DNA of 34,703 bases from an uncultured Oscillibacter sp. (GTDB lineage Bacteria; Bacillota; Clostridia; Oscillospirales; Oscillospiraceae): NCBI GenBank assembly GCA_910589315.1, contig CAJUTB010000027.1, positions 1 through 34,703 of the forward strand, in the 5' to 3' direction. Below are positions 15,920 to 24,530 of the stretch, one piece after another (the stretch's first letter is position 1; each line of letters begins with the position of its first letter). The notes beneath the pieces were generated by a model. It saw only the letters and a program-made list of their open reading frames with translations. It was not told the DNA's origin and ran no database searches. A program made the translations under genes and the position numbers.

Positions 15920-16429
15920 ATGAAAACAGCCATCTGCTCTGGCAGCTTCGATCCCATTACCCTGGGCCATCTGGACATTATCCGGCGGGCCGCCGCCTGT
16001 TTCGATCAGGTCTGGGTCTGCGTCAGCCCCAATGCGGAAAAGCGCAATCAAATGTTTACGCCGGAAGAAAAACTGCATCTGGTCCAAACGGCTGTGAGGG
16101 ACTTGCCCAATGTGGAGGCCGAGCTTTGGCCGGGCCTGCTGGCGGACTTTGCCGCGCTGCATGAGGCGGGGACGATTGTCCGGGGTGTGCGCTGCGTGAC
16201 GGACTTTGACCTTGAGTATCAAATGGCGTTGATTAACCGGCAGCTGCGTCCGGGGCTGGAAACCCTGCTGCTGCCCGCCAGCGCAGCCTATCAGCATTTC
16301 AGTTCCTCCATGGCCCGGGAGATGATTCGATACCGGCAGCCGCTGGAACAGTATCTGCCCGCGTCAATCGTGCCGCTGGTGCGGGAAATGATGGAACGGA
16401 AGGAGGGGGCGACCCATGGCCGGGAATGA
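15920..16429 (+). CDS. coaD: Phosphopantetheine adenylyltransferase CoaD
   Basis: CoaD transfers AMP from ATP to 4'-phosphopantetheine, the next-to-last step of coenzyme A synthesis. The 169-residue product starts MKTAICSGSFDPITLGHLDI with the TxGH nucleotide-binding motif (T14-H17) and has the C-terminal FSSSMAREMIR segment of the ISSTxVR signature. Start 15920 was chosen over the ATG at 15896 because it gives the family N-terminus and has ACGAGGA upstream. Its 3' end overlaps the next gene by 14 bases. Confidence 0.96.
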   Translation: MKTAICSGSFDPITLGHLDIIRRAAACFDQVWVCVSPNAEKRNQMFTPEEKLHLVQTAVRDLPNVEAELWPGLLADFAALHEAGTIVRGVRCVTDFDLEYQMALINRQLRPGLETLLLPASAAYQHFSSSMAREMIRYRQPLEQYLPASIVPLVREMMERKEGATHGRE

Positions 16430-16952
16430 TATCATGAATTTGATCGAATTGATCTATCAGCAGATCGAGGAGGCCAAGGCCCCTGCCCTGCGGCCGGGGA
16501 TGAGCATTGTGGACCGGGACGATCTTTTGAACCTGCTGGACGAGCTGAAAGCTCAGCTTCCGATGGAGTTGAAACGGGCCCAGGAGCTTCTGGCGACCCG
16601 GGACAAATTTATAGAGGAGACCCGCCGGGACGCCGAACGTCTGCTGCGTCAGGCGGAGCTGGAAGCGAAATCGAAGATTTCCGAGAGCGAAATTCTGCAC
16701 ACCGCAAAGGAGCGGGCGCGTCAGATTGTAGCCCGTGCGGAGGAGCGGTCCCGGCAGCTGTACCAGGTGGCCAACGAGTACGCCGAGGACGCCCTGGCCC
16801 GAACGGAGGAGGCGGTTCAGGCGGCCTTGGACGAGGTGAAGCAGTCCCGCGTCCGGTTCCGAAGCGCGGCGGCGGCGAAAATGCAGGAGCAGCGGGAAAA
16901 GTTGGAAAAAAAGCCGCCTCTGGAAGCGGGCGGCAAAGAAAACCGTTCTTGA
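16416..16952 (+). CDS. Coiled-coil protein of unknown function
   Basis: The 178-residue product is charged and almost entirely helical. From about residue 45 to 150 it is rich in Glu, Arg, Ala and Leu with heptad-like spacing, indicating a long coiled coil; there is no signal peptide or membrane segment. Similar genes next to coaD in Clostridia are often labelled ATPase or ATP-synthase-subunit-like because the coiled coil resembles such stalks; no nucleotide-binding motif is present, so I do not adopt that label. The ATG at 16416 lies 9 bases after AGGAGG and overlaps coaD, so the two are co-translated. Confidence 0.75.
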   Translation: MAGNDIMNLIELIYQQIEEAKAPALRPGMSIVDRDDLLNLLDELKAQLPMELKRAQELLATRDKFIEETRRDAERLLRQAELEAKSKISESEILHTAKERARQIVARAEERSRQLYQVANEYAEDALARTEEAVQAALDEVKQSRVRFRSAAAAKMQEQREKLEKKPPLEAGGKENRS

Positions 16953-17040
16953 TCGGAAAAACTTTGTGCAAAACGACGGAACGTTTTTTTGAAAATTTTT
17001 ACATTTCACCAGAATTGGTATCGAGATTTCGTGCAAAGCT

Positions 17041-17085
17041 GCGAAAAGGTACAAGATGTAGTACCTTTTCGCAACTTTCTTTTTC
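17041..17085 (+). terminator. Terminator of the rsmD-coaD operon
   Basis: A 12-bp perfect stem (17041-17052 with 17061-17072), 8-base loop, then AACTTTCTTTTTC. The T-rich tail begins two bases after the stem. Confidence 0.75.
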
Positions 17086-17192
17086 GGAGGAAAATAGTGG
17101 GGAAGCTCGAATGTTCGTTTCCATATTCTCGAAAATGGCCGGAAAGGTGCGAAAAATGGTCAAATGGCCGCTTTGAGGTCGAAAAAAAAGCC

Positions 17193-17221
17193 TTGCAATT
17201 CCAGAATCTTTTGCTTATACT
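17193..17221 (+). promoter_or_regulatory. Sigma-A promoter of the dcw cluster
   Basis: TTGCAA (17193-17198), 17 bases, TATACT (17216-17221). The start of transcription would be near 17228, immediately before the MraZ-box-like repeats. The spacer 16953-17312 otherwise holds no gene. Confidence 0.8.
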
Positions 17222-17230
17222 TTGTAGACA

Positions 17231-17266
17231 GGTGGTAGGAAGTGGGGGAATGGGTGGATAAGTGTC
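17231..17266 (+). promoter_or_regulatory. MraZ-box-like direct repeats
   Basis: Blocks at 17231 (GGTGGTA), 17241 (AGTGGGG), 17251 (TGGGTGG) and 17261 (AGTGTCA) repeat a GTGG-like core with a 10-base period. MraZ is known to bind TGGG or GTGK-type repeats with this period in front of its own gene and repress it. Here the repeats lie just downstream of the start site. Confidence 0.6.
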
Positions 17267-17312
17267 ACGAAATTCCATCCGCACGCCGGAAAAGAGAAGG
17301 AAGGTGGGCGTC

Positions 17313-17756
17313 GTGAAGCGGCTGCTGGGCAAGTCCAACAACAGCATCGACGCCAAAGGCCGCCTTGTGATTCCTTCCGCCATGCGGGAAGCCTTGGGGG
17401 ATACCTTTTATATTACCATAGGCGCGGAACATTGTCTAACCATTTATCCAGAGGCCAAATGGGAGCAGATGTCCGAGGATATGGACGAGCTGTCCTATAC
17501 CGAGGCCCGTGCGCTGACCCTGCTGTTTGCAAACGCCGTCCAGTGCGAGCCGGACGGACAGGGCCGGGTGTTGATTCCGGCAAACCTGCGGAACCATGCG
17601 GGGCTGAAAAAAACGGCCACAATCGTGGGCCTGAACACCTTTGCAGAAATCTGGGACGAGTCCGCTTGGACGGAACGGGAACAAAAGATGCTGACAGAGG
17701 GCGATATGGCGGCTGCGCTGGACGCTTTGGCCCGCGCCCGCCGGAACCGGAGCTGA
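17313..17756 (+). CDS. mraZ: Transcriptional regulator MraZ
   Basis: MraZ is a ring-forming DNA-binding protein with two SpoVT/AbrB-like repeats that controls the division and cell-wall cluster. The 147-residue product has the first repeat at about 8-55 (SIDAKGRLVIPSAMRE) and the second at about 80-125 (EPDGQGRVLIPANLRNHAG), each with the DxxGR core. The GTG at 17313 was chosen: AAGGAAGG lies about 10 bases upstream and the protein then starts VKRLLGKSNNSIDAKG, close to the family norm; the frame is open from GTG 17262 but that start would lie in the repeats. First gene of the cluster, 6 bases before rsmH. Confidence 0.94.
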   Translation: MKRLLGKSNNSIDAKGRLVIPSAMREALGDTFYITIGAEHCLTIYPEAKWEQMSEDMDELSYTEARALTLLFANAVQCEPDGQGRVLIPANLRNHAGLKKTATIVGLNTFAEIWDESAWTEREQKMLTEGDMAAALDALARARRNRS

Positions 17757-17762
17757 TGGCCT

Positions 17763-18701
17763 ATGGAGTACAAGCACAAAACGGTTTTGCTGGATGAAAG
17801 TATCCAAGCCTTGGAGATTCGTCCGGACGGAACCTATATTGACGGCACGCTGGGCCGTGCGGGGCACTCCCGCGAGATTGCCCGGAGGCTGACGGACGGG
17901 CGGCTGATCGGCATTGATCAGGATCAGGCGGCTTTGGATGCGGCGGAGGAACGTCTGGCCCCTTGGCGGGATCGGGTGACGCTGGTCCACAGCAATTTTT
18001 CGGAACTGGAAACCGTGATGAAGCAGACCGGAACGCCTTGGGCGGACGGAATGCTGTTTGACCTGGGGGTGTCCTCCCCGCAGCTGGACGACGCCTCCCG
18101 GGGCTTTTCGTATATGCAGGACGCGCCCCTGGATATGCGGATGGATTTGGAAAAACCGCTGACGGCGCGGGAGATCGTGAACGGGTGGAGCGGAGACGAA
18201 CTGCGGCGCGTTTTGTACGAGTATGGAGAGGAGCGGTATGCGCCGGCGATTGCGCGGGCCATCGTGCGGCGGCGGGAGACAAGCCCTGTGGAAACGACGC
18301 TGGAATTGGTGGATGTGATCAAATCGGCCATGCCTCCGGCGGCTCTGCGTGAAAAACAGCATCCCGCAAAACGGAGCTTCCAGGCCCTGCGCATTGCCGT
18401 AAACGGAGAACTGGACGTGCTGGAACCCATGCTGAAGGCGGCGGTGAAGCGCCTGACGCCCGGCGGGCGGCTGGCGGTGATTACCTTCCATTCTTTGGAG
18501 GACCGGATTGTAAAGCGAACCATGCAGGCCTTGGCGAAGGGCTGCACGTGCCCGCCGGAGTTCCCGGTATGCGTGTGCGGAAAGAAGCCGGCTTTACGGC
18601 TGCTGAAGCCTGTGACGCCTTCGGCGAAGGAAATCGCGGACAACCCCAGGGCGCGGAGCGCGCGCCTCCGCATTGCGGAAAAGCGGGGGCTGGATTTTTG
18701 A
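17763..18701 (+). CDS. rsmH: 16S rRNA (cytosine-1402-N4) methyltransferase RsmH
   Basis: RsmH methylates C1402 in the ribosomal P site with S-adenosylmethionine. The 312-residue product begins MEYKHKTVLLDESIQALEI, then YIDGTLGRAGHSREI (SAM site), LFDLGVSSPQLDD and, near the end, VITFHSLEDRIVK, all family blocks. GGAG (17749-17752) precedes the ATG by 10 bases. Standard second gene of the dcw cluster. A short AT-rich gap of 69 bases follows. Confidence 0.97.
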   Translation: MEYKHKTVLLDESIQALEIRPDGTYIDGTLGRAGHSREIARRLTDGRLIGIDQDQAALDAAEERLAPWRDRVTLVHSNFSELETVMKQTGTPWADGMLFDLGVSSPQLDDASRGFSYMQDAPLDMRMDLEKPLTAREIVNGWSGDELRRVLYEYGEERYAPAIARAIVRRRETSPVETTLELVDVIKSAMPPAALREKQHPAKRSFQALRIAVNGELDVLEPMLKAAVKRLTPGGRLAVITFHSLEDRIVKRTMQALAKGCTCPPEFPVCVCGKKPALRLLKPVTPSAKEIADNPRARSARLRIAEKRGLDF

Positions 18702-18770
18702 AATTGATTTTGTAAATTTACCATTTGAATTTGAAATGTATCTTCAAACGATTGAAAGGAGGAACCCTCT

Positions 18771-19322
18771 ATGGCGTCAGCGGCACGGGGCTTGCGGTAT
18801 CAGAACGGGCGAAGCGTGGACGGAAGCCTGGCTCATGATTTGGATTGGGCGGTCCGGGAGCGGGAGCTGCGCCATGCGGGGGAAGCGCGTCCCAAGCAGA
18901 AACAGGCGGCGAAAATTCATCGCGCCGTCCGGGTGCGGGTTCGGGAACGGCAGTATGTATCGAAGTTTGCCGTTGCAGGCGCGGCTGCCGTGGGCGTGCT
19001 GGCGGTGCTGGTGCTGATGAGCTATGTGCAGCTGACGATGCTTTCTTCCGAAATGGTGAAGCTGCAAAGCGAATTGGAGGAGCTGGAAACGGAAAATGTG
19101 GTTCTGACAGCCCAGTATGAGCAGATGTTTGACATGGCGACGGTGAAGGAGGCGGCGGAGGCCGCCGGGATGCGCAAACCCAGCAGCGGACAGCTGTATC
19201 ACCTGGATATGTCCGGCGGGGATCGCGCCATGGCGTACGACAAAGAGGAACCCGGCCTGCTGCGCCGCCTGCTCGCAGCCTTGAACCATGGCGTTTACGC
19301 GGTAGTGGAATATTTCGACTGA
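18771..19322 (+). CDS. ftsL: FtsL-like cell-division protein
   Basis: Sequence similarity in this family is low, so the call rests on position and shape. The 183-residue product has a basic cytoplasmic N-terminus (1-62), a single membrane helix (about 64-86) and then a leucine-zipper-like coiled coil (about 88-125, with SEMVKLQSELEELETENVVL), the layout of FtsL/DivIC proteins that bridge FtsQ, FtsW and the septal PBP. It sits between rsmH and the septal PBP, the standard place of ftsL. AAAGGAGG lies before the ATG. The C-terminal tail of about 55 residues after the coiled coil is longer than usual. Confidence 0.82.
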   Translation: MASAARGLRYQNGRSVDGSLAHDLDWAVRERELRHAGEARPKQKQAAKIHRAVRVRVRERQYVSKFAVAGAAAVGVLAVLVLMSYVQLTMLSSEMVKLQSELEELETENVVLTAQYEQMFDMATVKEAAEAAGMRKPSSGQLYHLDMSGGDRAMAYDKEEPGLLRRLLAALNHGVYAVVEYFD

Positions 19323-19445
19323 CTGCCGCACTATAATGGGACTGGCGGGGAGTGAGAAGAAAGCGTCTTCTTGCTCCCTGATTCCATCCTGGAAGGGACG
19401 GCGGGGCCGTCCGGCGAAACTGAAACCCCTTGGAGGAGGAACGTT

Positions 19446-21902
19446 ATGGCACTCAAACCCTCGAAAACCGGCAGCCGGAAGGGCGAGGCGGCCCGGCGGG
19501 CGAATCAGGTCATCCGGGGACGGACGATTCTGCTGATGGCCTTGTTGGGCATCGGCACGTTTGCGCTGCTGTTTGGAAGGCTGTATGATTTGCAGATCAA
19601 CCGTCACGAGGAGATGCTGGCCCGGGCGGTGAAGCAGCAGACGCTGCAAACGCCGGTGGCGGCGTCCCGGGGGACGATTTACGACAAGAATCACAATGTA
19701 CTGGCGATTTCCGCCACGGCGGAGACGGTCTGCGTGGACCCGCTGCTGATCAGCCGGTTTGTGGCCTCTCAGGAGGAGGCGCAGAAGACGGCGGCGGAAA
19801 AAGCCGCCAAGGAGGGGAAATCCTATACGCCTGCGGAGATTCTGGACCAGGCGTACATTGCCCGGGGCCTGGGCCGGATCTTGGAGATGGAGCCGGAACG
19901 CATTGAGAAAATGATAGCCCACACCGATTGGCAATACAGCGTTGTACGCAGCAAGGTAGAGCGGGAAATGGCCGACGAGGTGCGCCGGTTCATCAACGGC
20001 GAAATCGACGACGAGGGCAATGAGATCACCGGCGATTGGCGGCCGATTACCGGCGTTTTCCTGGAACTGGGGTCCAAACGGTATTACCCGTACAACACCA
20101 TGGCGGCGAACGTCCTGGGCTTTGTGAACAGCGAGAACAAGGGCGGCGTGGGCCTGGAAGCTAAATATGAGGGCGACCTCTCCGGTATTTCCGGCATGAA
20201 GGTTTCCGCGAAGATCAACCGCGGCGAGACGCCCCTGCTGTTCCAGTATGAGCAGATCTTTGATGCCGAAAACGGCAATGATTTGGTACTGACATTGGAT
20301 ATCAATGTCCAGATGGCCTTGGAGAAGGGCATTGAGTCCATGCTGAGCAAGTTCAGCGCGGCCAACGGCGGCACGGGCATTGTGATGGATGTGAACTCCG
20401 GCGCGATTCTGGGAATGGCGTCGTATCCGAATTACGACGCGAACCAGTCCGGCGTACTGTATGACCCGAAATTGGAAGAAAAGATGAACCGTGAGCTGGC
20501 GGAACTTGAAAAGACCAGAAGTTCCTATGAGACGGAAGAAGCCTATAACGAGGCGGTGTCCAAGGTGAAAACCAACGCCATCCAAACCCAGTGGCGGAAT
20601 AAGTGCATCGACTCGACCTATGAGCCGGGTTCCACCTTCAAGCCCATCACCTTGGCGACTGCGCTGGAAGAAGGGCTGATTGACATGAATTCCACCTTCC
20701 AGTGCAGCGGCTCCGTTATGGTCAAGGGCTGGAACAAGCCCATTAACTGTTCCAAAAAATCCGGCCACGGTTTGCAGATTTTGAAAGTGGCCGTAGGCAA
20801 TTCCTGCAACCCGGCGTTTATCAACATCGGCCTGAAAATCGGAACGGAAACCTATTATAAATATCTGAAATCCTTTGGCCTGATGGAAAAGACAAACGTG
20901 GACATGATCGGAGAAGTGCAGGGCATTTTTGCCACGGAGAAGAACTTCAATTCCAATATCGTCTCTCTGGCGTCCTACTCCTTTGGACAGACGTTTAACG
21001 TTACGCCCCTGGCGTTGATCCGGGCGCAGGCGGCCTGCGTCAACGGCGGGTATCTCTACGAACCGTATATCGTGGACCAGGTGCTGGACGGCGAGGGCAA
21101 CGTGCTTGAGCAGCGCGAGCCCAAGTGCATCCGGCAGGTTATCAGCGAGGAGACGTCCGCTAAGGTCCGGGAGTGTCTGGAATATGTTGTGGCGGAGGGC
21201 AGCGGGAAAAACGGGCAGGTGGCGGGCTACCGCATCGGCGGCAAAACCGGCACGGCCGATAAGACCGGCACCGCCACGGCGGAGAATCCGAAGGGCGACA
21301 TTGTGGTGTCCTTCATGTGCTTCGCTCCGGCGGACGATCCGCAGTACATTATGCTGATCACCATGGACACCCCCAGCCGTACAACCGGGACATATCCCTC
21401 CGGCGGACAGATGGTGTCTCCGGTGGCCAGTCAGATAATGAGCGAGATTCTGCCCATCCTGGGCCTGGAGCCGGACTATACCGCCGAGGAAATGGTGGGA
21501 GCTGACGCGGCGGTCCCGTACGTGGTGGATATGACCGCGCTGGACGCGGGAACCCGTTTGGAGAACGCCGGGTTTGCATTCCGAACCATTGGCAGCGGCA
21601 GCGTGGTAACGGACCAGACGCCCGCCGGCGGCGCGATTGTGCCGAACAATGCGACGGTGATCCTGTATATGGGCGAAGAAAAAACGGACGCCTTGTGCAA
21701 GGTTCCCAACGTGGTAGGCAAGACGGCGGCGGAGGCCAACCGGGCCTTGACCGACGCGGGACTGATTATGCGGGTAGCTGGTACCACCAGCACAAACTCC
21801 GGCAATGTCCACGCCATTTCCCAGGACCGCCCCGAGGGCGCGGAGCTGGAAGCGGGCAGCGTGGTGACGGTGCGTTTTGGCGATAGTTCCGTTTTGGATT
21901 AG
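19446..21902 (+). CDS. Class B penicillin-binding protein with two PASTA domains (FtsI/SpoVD type)
   Basis: A transpeptidase that cross-links peptidoglycan at the division septum or in the spore cortex. The 818-residue product has a membrane anchor (about 27-45), a PBP dimerisation domain (about 70-250, SRGTIYDKN), a transpeptidase domain with S396-T-F-K399, S453-C-N455 and K600-T-G602, and two PASTA domains at the end (about 684-742 and 752-815). An insertion of charged coiled sequence (about 340-380) lies before the active-site serine. Start 19446 follows GGAGGAGG (19432-19439). Whether it acts in vegetative division (PBP2B/FtsI) or sporulation (SpoVD) cannot be told from sequence; being the only class B PBP in the cluster favours division. 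Confidence 0.93.
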   Translation: MALKPSKTGSRKGEAARRANQVIRGRTILLMALLGIGTFALLFGRLYDLQINRHEEMLARAVKQQTLQTPVAASRGTIYDKNHNVLAISATAETVCVDPLLISRFVASQEEAQKTAAEKAAKEGKSYTPAEILDQAYIARGLGRILEMEPERIEKMIAHTDWQYSVVRSKVEREMADEVRRFINGEIDDEGNEITGDWRPITGVFLELGSKRYYPYNTMAANVLGFVNSENKGGVGLEAKYEGDLSGISGMKVSAKINRGETPLLFQYEQIFDAENGNDLVLTLDINVQMALEKGIESMLSKFSAANGGTGIVMDVNSGAILGMASYPNYDANQSGVLYDPKLEEKMNRELAELEKTRSSYETEEAYNEAVSKVKTNAIQTQWRNKCIDSTYEPGSTFKPITLATALEEGLIDMNSTFQCSGSVMVKGWNKPINCSKKSGHGLQILKVAVGNSCNPAFINIGLKIGTETYYKYLKSFGLMEKTNVDMIGEVQGIFATEKNFNSNIVSLASYSFGQTFNVTPLALIRAQAACVNGGYLYEPYIVDQVLDGEGNVLEQREPKCIRQVISEETSAKVRECLEYVVAEGSGKNGQVAGYRIGGKTGTADKTGTATAENPKGDIVVSFMCFAPADDPQYIMLITMDTPSRTTGTYPSGGQMVSPVASQIMSEILPILGLEPDYTAEEMVGADAAVPYVVDMTALDAGTRLENAGFAFRTIGSGSVVTDQTPAGGAIVPNNATVILYMGEEKTDALCKVPNVVGKTAAEANRALTDAGLIMRVAGTTSTNSGNVHAISQDRPEGAELEAGSVVTVRFGDSSVLD

Positions 21903-21943
21903 AAAGCGGTTTGTATTTCCGCAGTTTTTGGCGGAATTCACCG

Positions 21944-21972
21944 TATACATTCCAAATTTTACTGTTTATAAT
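21944..21972 (+). promoter_or_regulatory. Possible internal promoter before murE
   Basis: TATACA (21944-21949, weak -35), 17 bases, consensus TATAAT (21967-21972) in the 105-base gap between the PBP gene and murE. Confidence 0.5.
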
Positions 21973-22007
21973 AGCCGTGGCGTATTTTGGAAAAGGAGGC
22001 TGGACGT

Positions 22008-23453
22008 ATGAAATTGAAGGAATTGTTAAGCGGTCTGGAAATCCTTTCCGCCACGGCGGATATGGAGCGGGAAATTTACGGCGTGAGCTACGATTCCCGG
22101 AACACAAAGCCCGGCGATTTATTCGTAGCCATGACCGGCTTTGCCGTGGACGGACACGCATATATTTCCAAAGCGGCGGAAGCGGGCGCGGCGGCGGCGC
22201 TGTGCCAGACGCCGCCGGAGGAAGAAATTCCCTATGTGCAGGTAGCCAATTCCCGCCGGGCGTTGGCGGTGGCGGGGGCGAATTTCTTCGGCCATCCTGC
22301 CGAATCCATGATCATGGCCGGCGTCACCGGCACCAACGGAAAAACAACGACCACTTATCTGCTCAAAGCCGTTTTGGAGCGGCAGGGCAAAAAAGTGGGA
22401 TTGATCGGCACCAATCAGAATATGATTGGAGAGGAAGTCATTCCCACCGAGCGCACTACGCCGGAATCCTTTGAGCTTCAGCGGCTGTTCGCCCGGATGC
22501 GGGACGCAGGCTGCACCCATGTGGTGATGGAGGTTTCCTCCCACGCCCTGTCGCTGGACCGGGTTTACGGGGTTCCCTACGCGGTGGGCGTGTTTACAAA
22601 TCTGACCCAGGATCATCTGGACTTCCATGGAACCATGGAGGAATACTGCGCGGCAAAGGCGCGGCTGTTTCAAAACTGCGGTACGGGCGTGGTGAACGCC
22701 GGAGACCCCTGGACGGCGCGTCTGCTGGAAAATGCCGCGTGCAAGGTGTTCACCTACGCGGAGAACGCCGCGGCGGACCTGCGGGCGGAAGACGTGGAGC
22801 TGGCGGCGGATCACGTGGCCTTTACGGCGGTGACGGCAACCAGCCGCGTACCCGTCCGGGTGAACATCCCGGGCCGGTTCATGGTCTGCAATACCCTGGA
22901 TGTGCTGGGTGCGGCATTGGCTCTGGGCATTCCCCTGGAGGAGAGCGCGGCCGCGCTGGCGGAAACGCCCCCCGTCAAGGGCCGGGTGGAGGTGGTTCCG
23001 ACGCCGGGAACGAATTACACCATTTTGATCGACTACGCCCACAGTCCCGACGGCCTGGAAAATGTTCTGTCGTCGGTGCAGGGCTTTGCCAAGGGCCGGA
23101 CGGTCGCGCTGTTTGGCTGCGGCGGGGACCGGGACCGGACGAAGCGTCCCAAGATGGGCCGTGCCGCTGCGGAAAACGCAGATTACTTGGTCGTTACGAC
23201 CGACAACCCCCGGACGGAGCGTCCGGCGGACATCATCGCGGACATTCTGCCGGGCCTGGAAGGAACGGGAACGCCTTACACGGTGATCGAGGACCGGGTG
23301 GAGGCCATTCATTGGGCCATGGACCACGCGGAGGCGGGGGATGTGATCGTCCTTTGCGGCAAGGGTCATGAGACCTACCAGGAGATTGACCATGTAAAGC
23401 ACCACATGGACGAACGGGAGATTGTCGCGGACTATCTGGCCCGGAGGGCTTGA
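22008..23453 (+). CDS. murE: UDP-MurNAc-tripeptide ligase MurE (meso-diaminopimelate type)
   Basis: MurE adds the third amino acid to UDP-MurNAc-L-Ala-D-Glu using ATP. The 481-residue product has the P-loop GTNGKTT (108-114), the middle domain with MEVSSHALSLDRV and QDHLDFHGTMEEY, and D399-N-P-R402, the signature that in known enzymes selects meso-diaminopimelate rather than lysine. This implies A1-gamma peptidoglycan. The start at 22008 follows AAAAGGAGG by 7 bases; an upstream ATG at 21987 has no site. It lies 105 bases after the PBP gene and 24 before mraY. murF, normally next, is absent. Confidence 0.95.
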   Translation: MKLKELLSGLEILSATADMEREIYGVSYDSRNTKPGDLFVAMTGFAVDGHAYISKAAEAGAAAALCQTPPEEEIPYVQVANSRRALAVAGANFFGHPAESMIMAGVTGTNGKTTTTYLLKAVLERQGKKVGLIGTNQNMIGEEVIPTERTTPESFELQRLFARMRDAGCTHVVMEVSSHALSLDRVYGVPYAVGVFTNLTQDHLDFHGTMEEYCAAKARLFQNCGTGVVNAGDPWTARLLENAACKVFTYAENAAADLRAEDVELAADHVAFTAVTATSRVPVRVNIPGRFMVCNTLDVLGAALALGIPLEESAAALAETPPVKGRVEVVPTPGTNYTILIDYAHSPDGLENVLSSVQGFAKGRTVALFGCGGDRDRTKRPKMGRAAAENADYLVVTTDNPRTERPADIIADILPGLEGTGTPYTVIEDRVEAIHWAMDHAEAGDVIVLCGKGHETYQEIDHVKHHMDEREIVADYLARRA

Positions 23454-23477
23454 CGCAGGAGAGAGGGAGAAAACGAT

Positions 23478-24479
23478 ATGGAGCAGAATGCACTGATAAC
23501 GGCCGCGCTGCTGGCTTTGGGAGTGAGCTTTGTGCTGTCGGTGGTGATTGGAAAATTTGTCGTGTCGGAGCTGCGGAAGCTGAAAGCCGGGCAGGAGATT
23601 CGGAAGGACGGCCCCTCCTGGCACGCCGGAAAGGCCGGGACCCCCACCATGGGCGGCGTCATGTTCATCATCGGCGCGGGCGTGACGGTGTTTGTCCTGG
23701 GCTGGAATGAGATGCTGAAGGGGGGCTTTACCCACCTGTATGTGTATCTGTTCGCGCTGATTTTCGGATTGATCGGCTTTGTGGACGACTACCGCAAGAT
23801 ACGCCAGCACCAGAATGAGGGCCTGACGGCCCGGCAGAAATTCATTTTGCAGCTGGCGGCGGCGGTGGTGTTTTTAAGCCTGATGCGCTACGAGGGCCTG
23901 TTGACCAACGCGCTTTACGTTCCATTTTTGAACGTGACCTTCTCCATCAATTGGATTGTGTATCTCATTTTCGCGGCGTTCGTCATCGTAGGCTGTGTGA
24001 ACGCGGTGAACCTGACGGACGGTATTGACGGGCAGGCGTGCAGCGTGACGTTTGTGGTGATGGTGTTTTTCACCGTGACGGCGGTCCAGTGGAAGCTGAC
24101 GCCGCTGTGTCTGTTTCCGGCGGCCCTGGCGGGCGGTCTGGCGGCGTTTTTCGTCTACAACCACCACCCCGCCAAAGTGTTCATGGGCGACACCGGCAGT
24201 CTGTTTCTGGGCGGCGCGGTGGCCGCGCTGGCCTTCGCTATGGATATGCCGCTGATTCTGATTCCCGTGGGCATTGTCTACATCGCGGAAACGCTGTCGG
24301 ACATTATTCAGGTGGCGTATTTCAAGGCAACCCATGGAAAACGCTTTTTCAAAATGGCCCCGTTGCATCATCATCTGGAGCTTTCCGGGTGGAGCGAGGC
24401 GAAACTGGTAACGGTTTTCTCCGGCGTCACGCTGGTTTTCTGCATCCTGGCCTGGCTGGGAATTCAGGGCCGGACGTAA
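23478..24479 (+). CDS. mraY: Phospho-MurNAc-pentapeptide transferase MraY
   Basis: MraY moves phospho-MurNAc-pentapeptide onto undecaprenyl phosphate, making lipid I at the cytoplasmic face of the membrane. The 333-residue product has about ten hydrophobic segments and the family blocks GKAGTPTMGG, IGFVDDYRK, NAVNLTDGIDG, FMGDTGSLFLGG and MAPLHHHLE. All catalytic Asp residues and the HHH are present. AGAGAGGGAG lies before the ATG. Followed by ftsW after 51 bases that contain a small inverted repeat (24485-24498). Confidence 0.96.
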   Translation: MEQNALITAALLALGVSFVLSVVIGKFVVSELRKLKAGQEIRKDGPSWHAGKAGTPTMGGVMFIIGAGVTVFVLGWNEMLKGGFTHLYVYLFALIFGLIGFVDDYRKIRQHQNEGLTARQKFILQLAAAVVFLSLMRYEGLLTNALYVPFLNVTFSINWIVYLIFAAFVIVGCVNAVNLTDGIDGQACSVTFVVMVFFTVTAVQWKLTPLCLFPAALAGGLAAFFVYNHHPAKVFMGDTGSLFLGGAVAALAFAMDMPLILIPVGIVYIAETLSDIIQVAYFKATHGKRFFKMAPLHHHLELSGWSEAKLVTVFSGVTLVFCILAWLGIQGRT

Positions 24480-24530
24480 AAACGCCGGCGTTCGCCGGAC
24501 GCCTGAAAACCTGGAAAGGAGGGAGACCAT

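Noticed and set aside
19332..19337. TATAAT before the PBP gene as a promoter
   Set aside because: No acceptable -35 box at 16-18 bases; left out.
18777..21950. 1057-residue open frame on the minus strand across ftsL and the PBP gene
   Set aside because: A shadow of the PBP coding strand; composition is His/Arg-rich with no domain, while the plus strand has a complete PBP.
24484..24498. Small inverted repeat between mraY and ftsW as a terminator
   Set aside because: The T-run lies on the minus strand, where no gene ends; on the plus strand it would split an operon with no tail.
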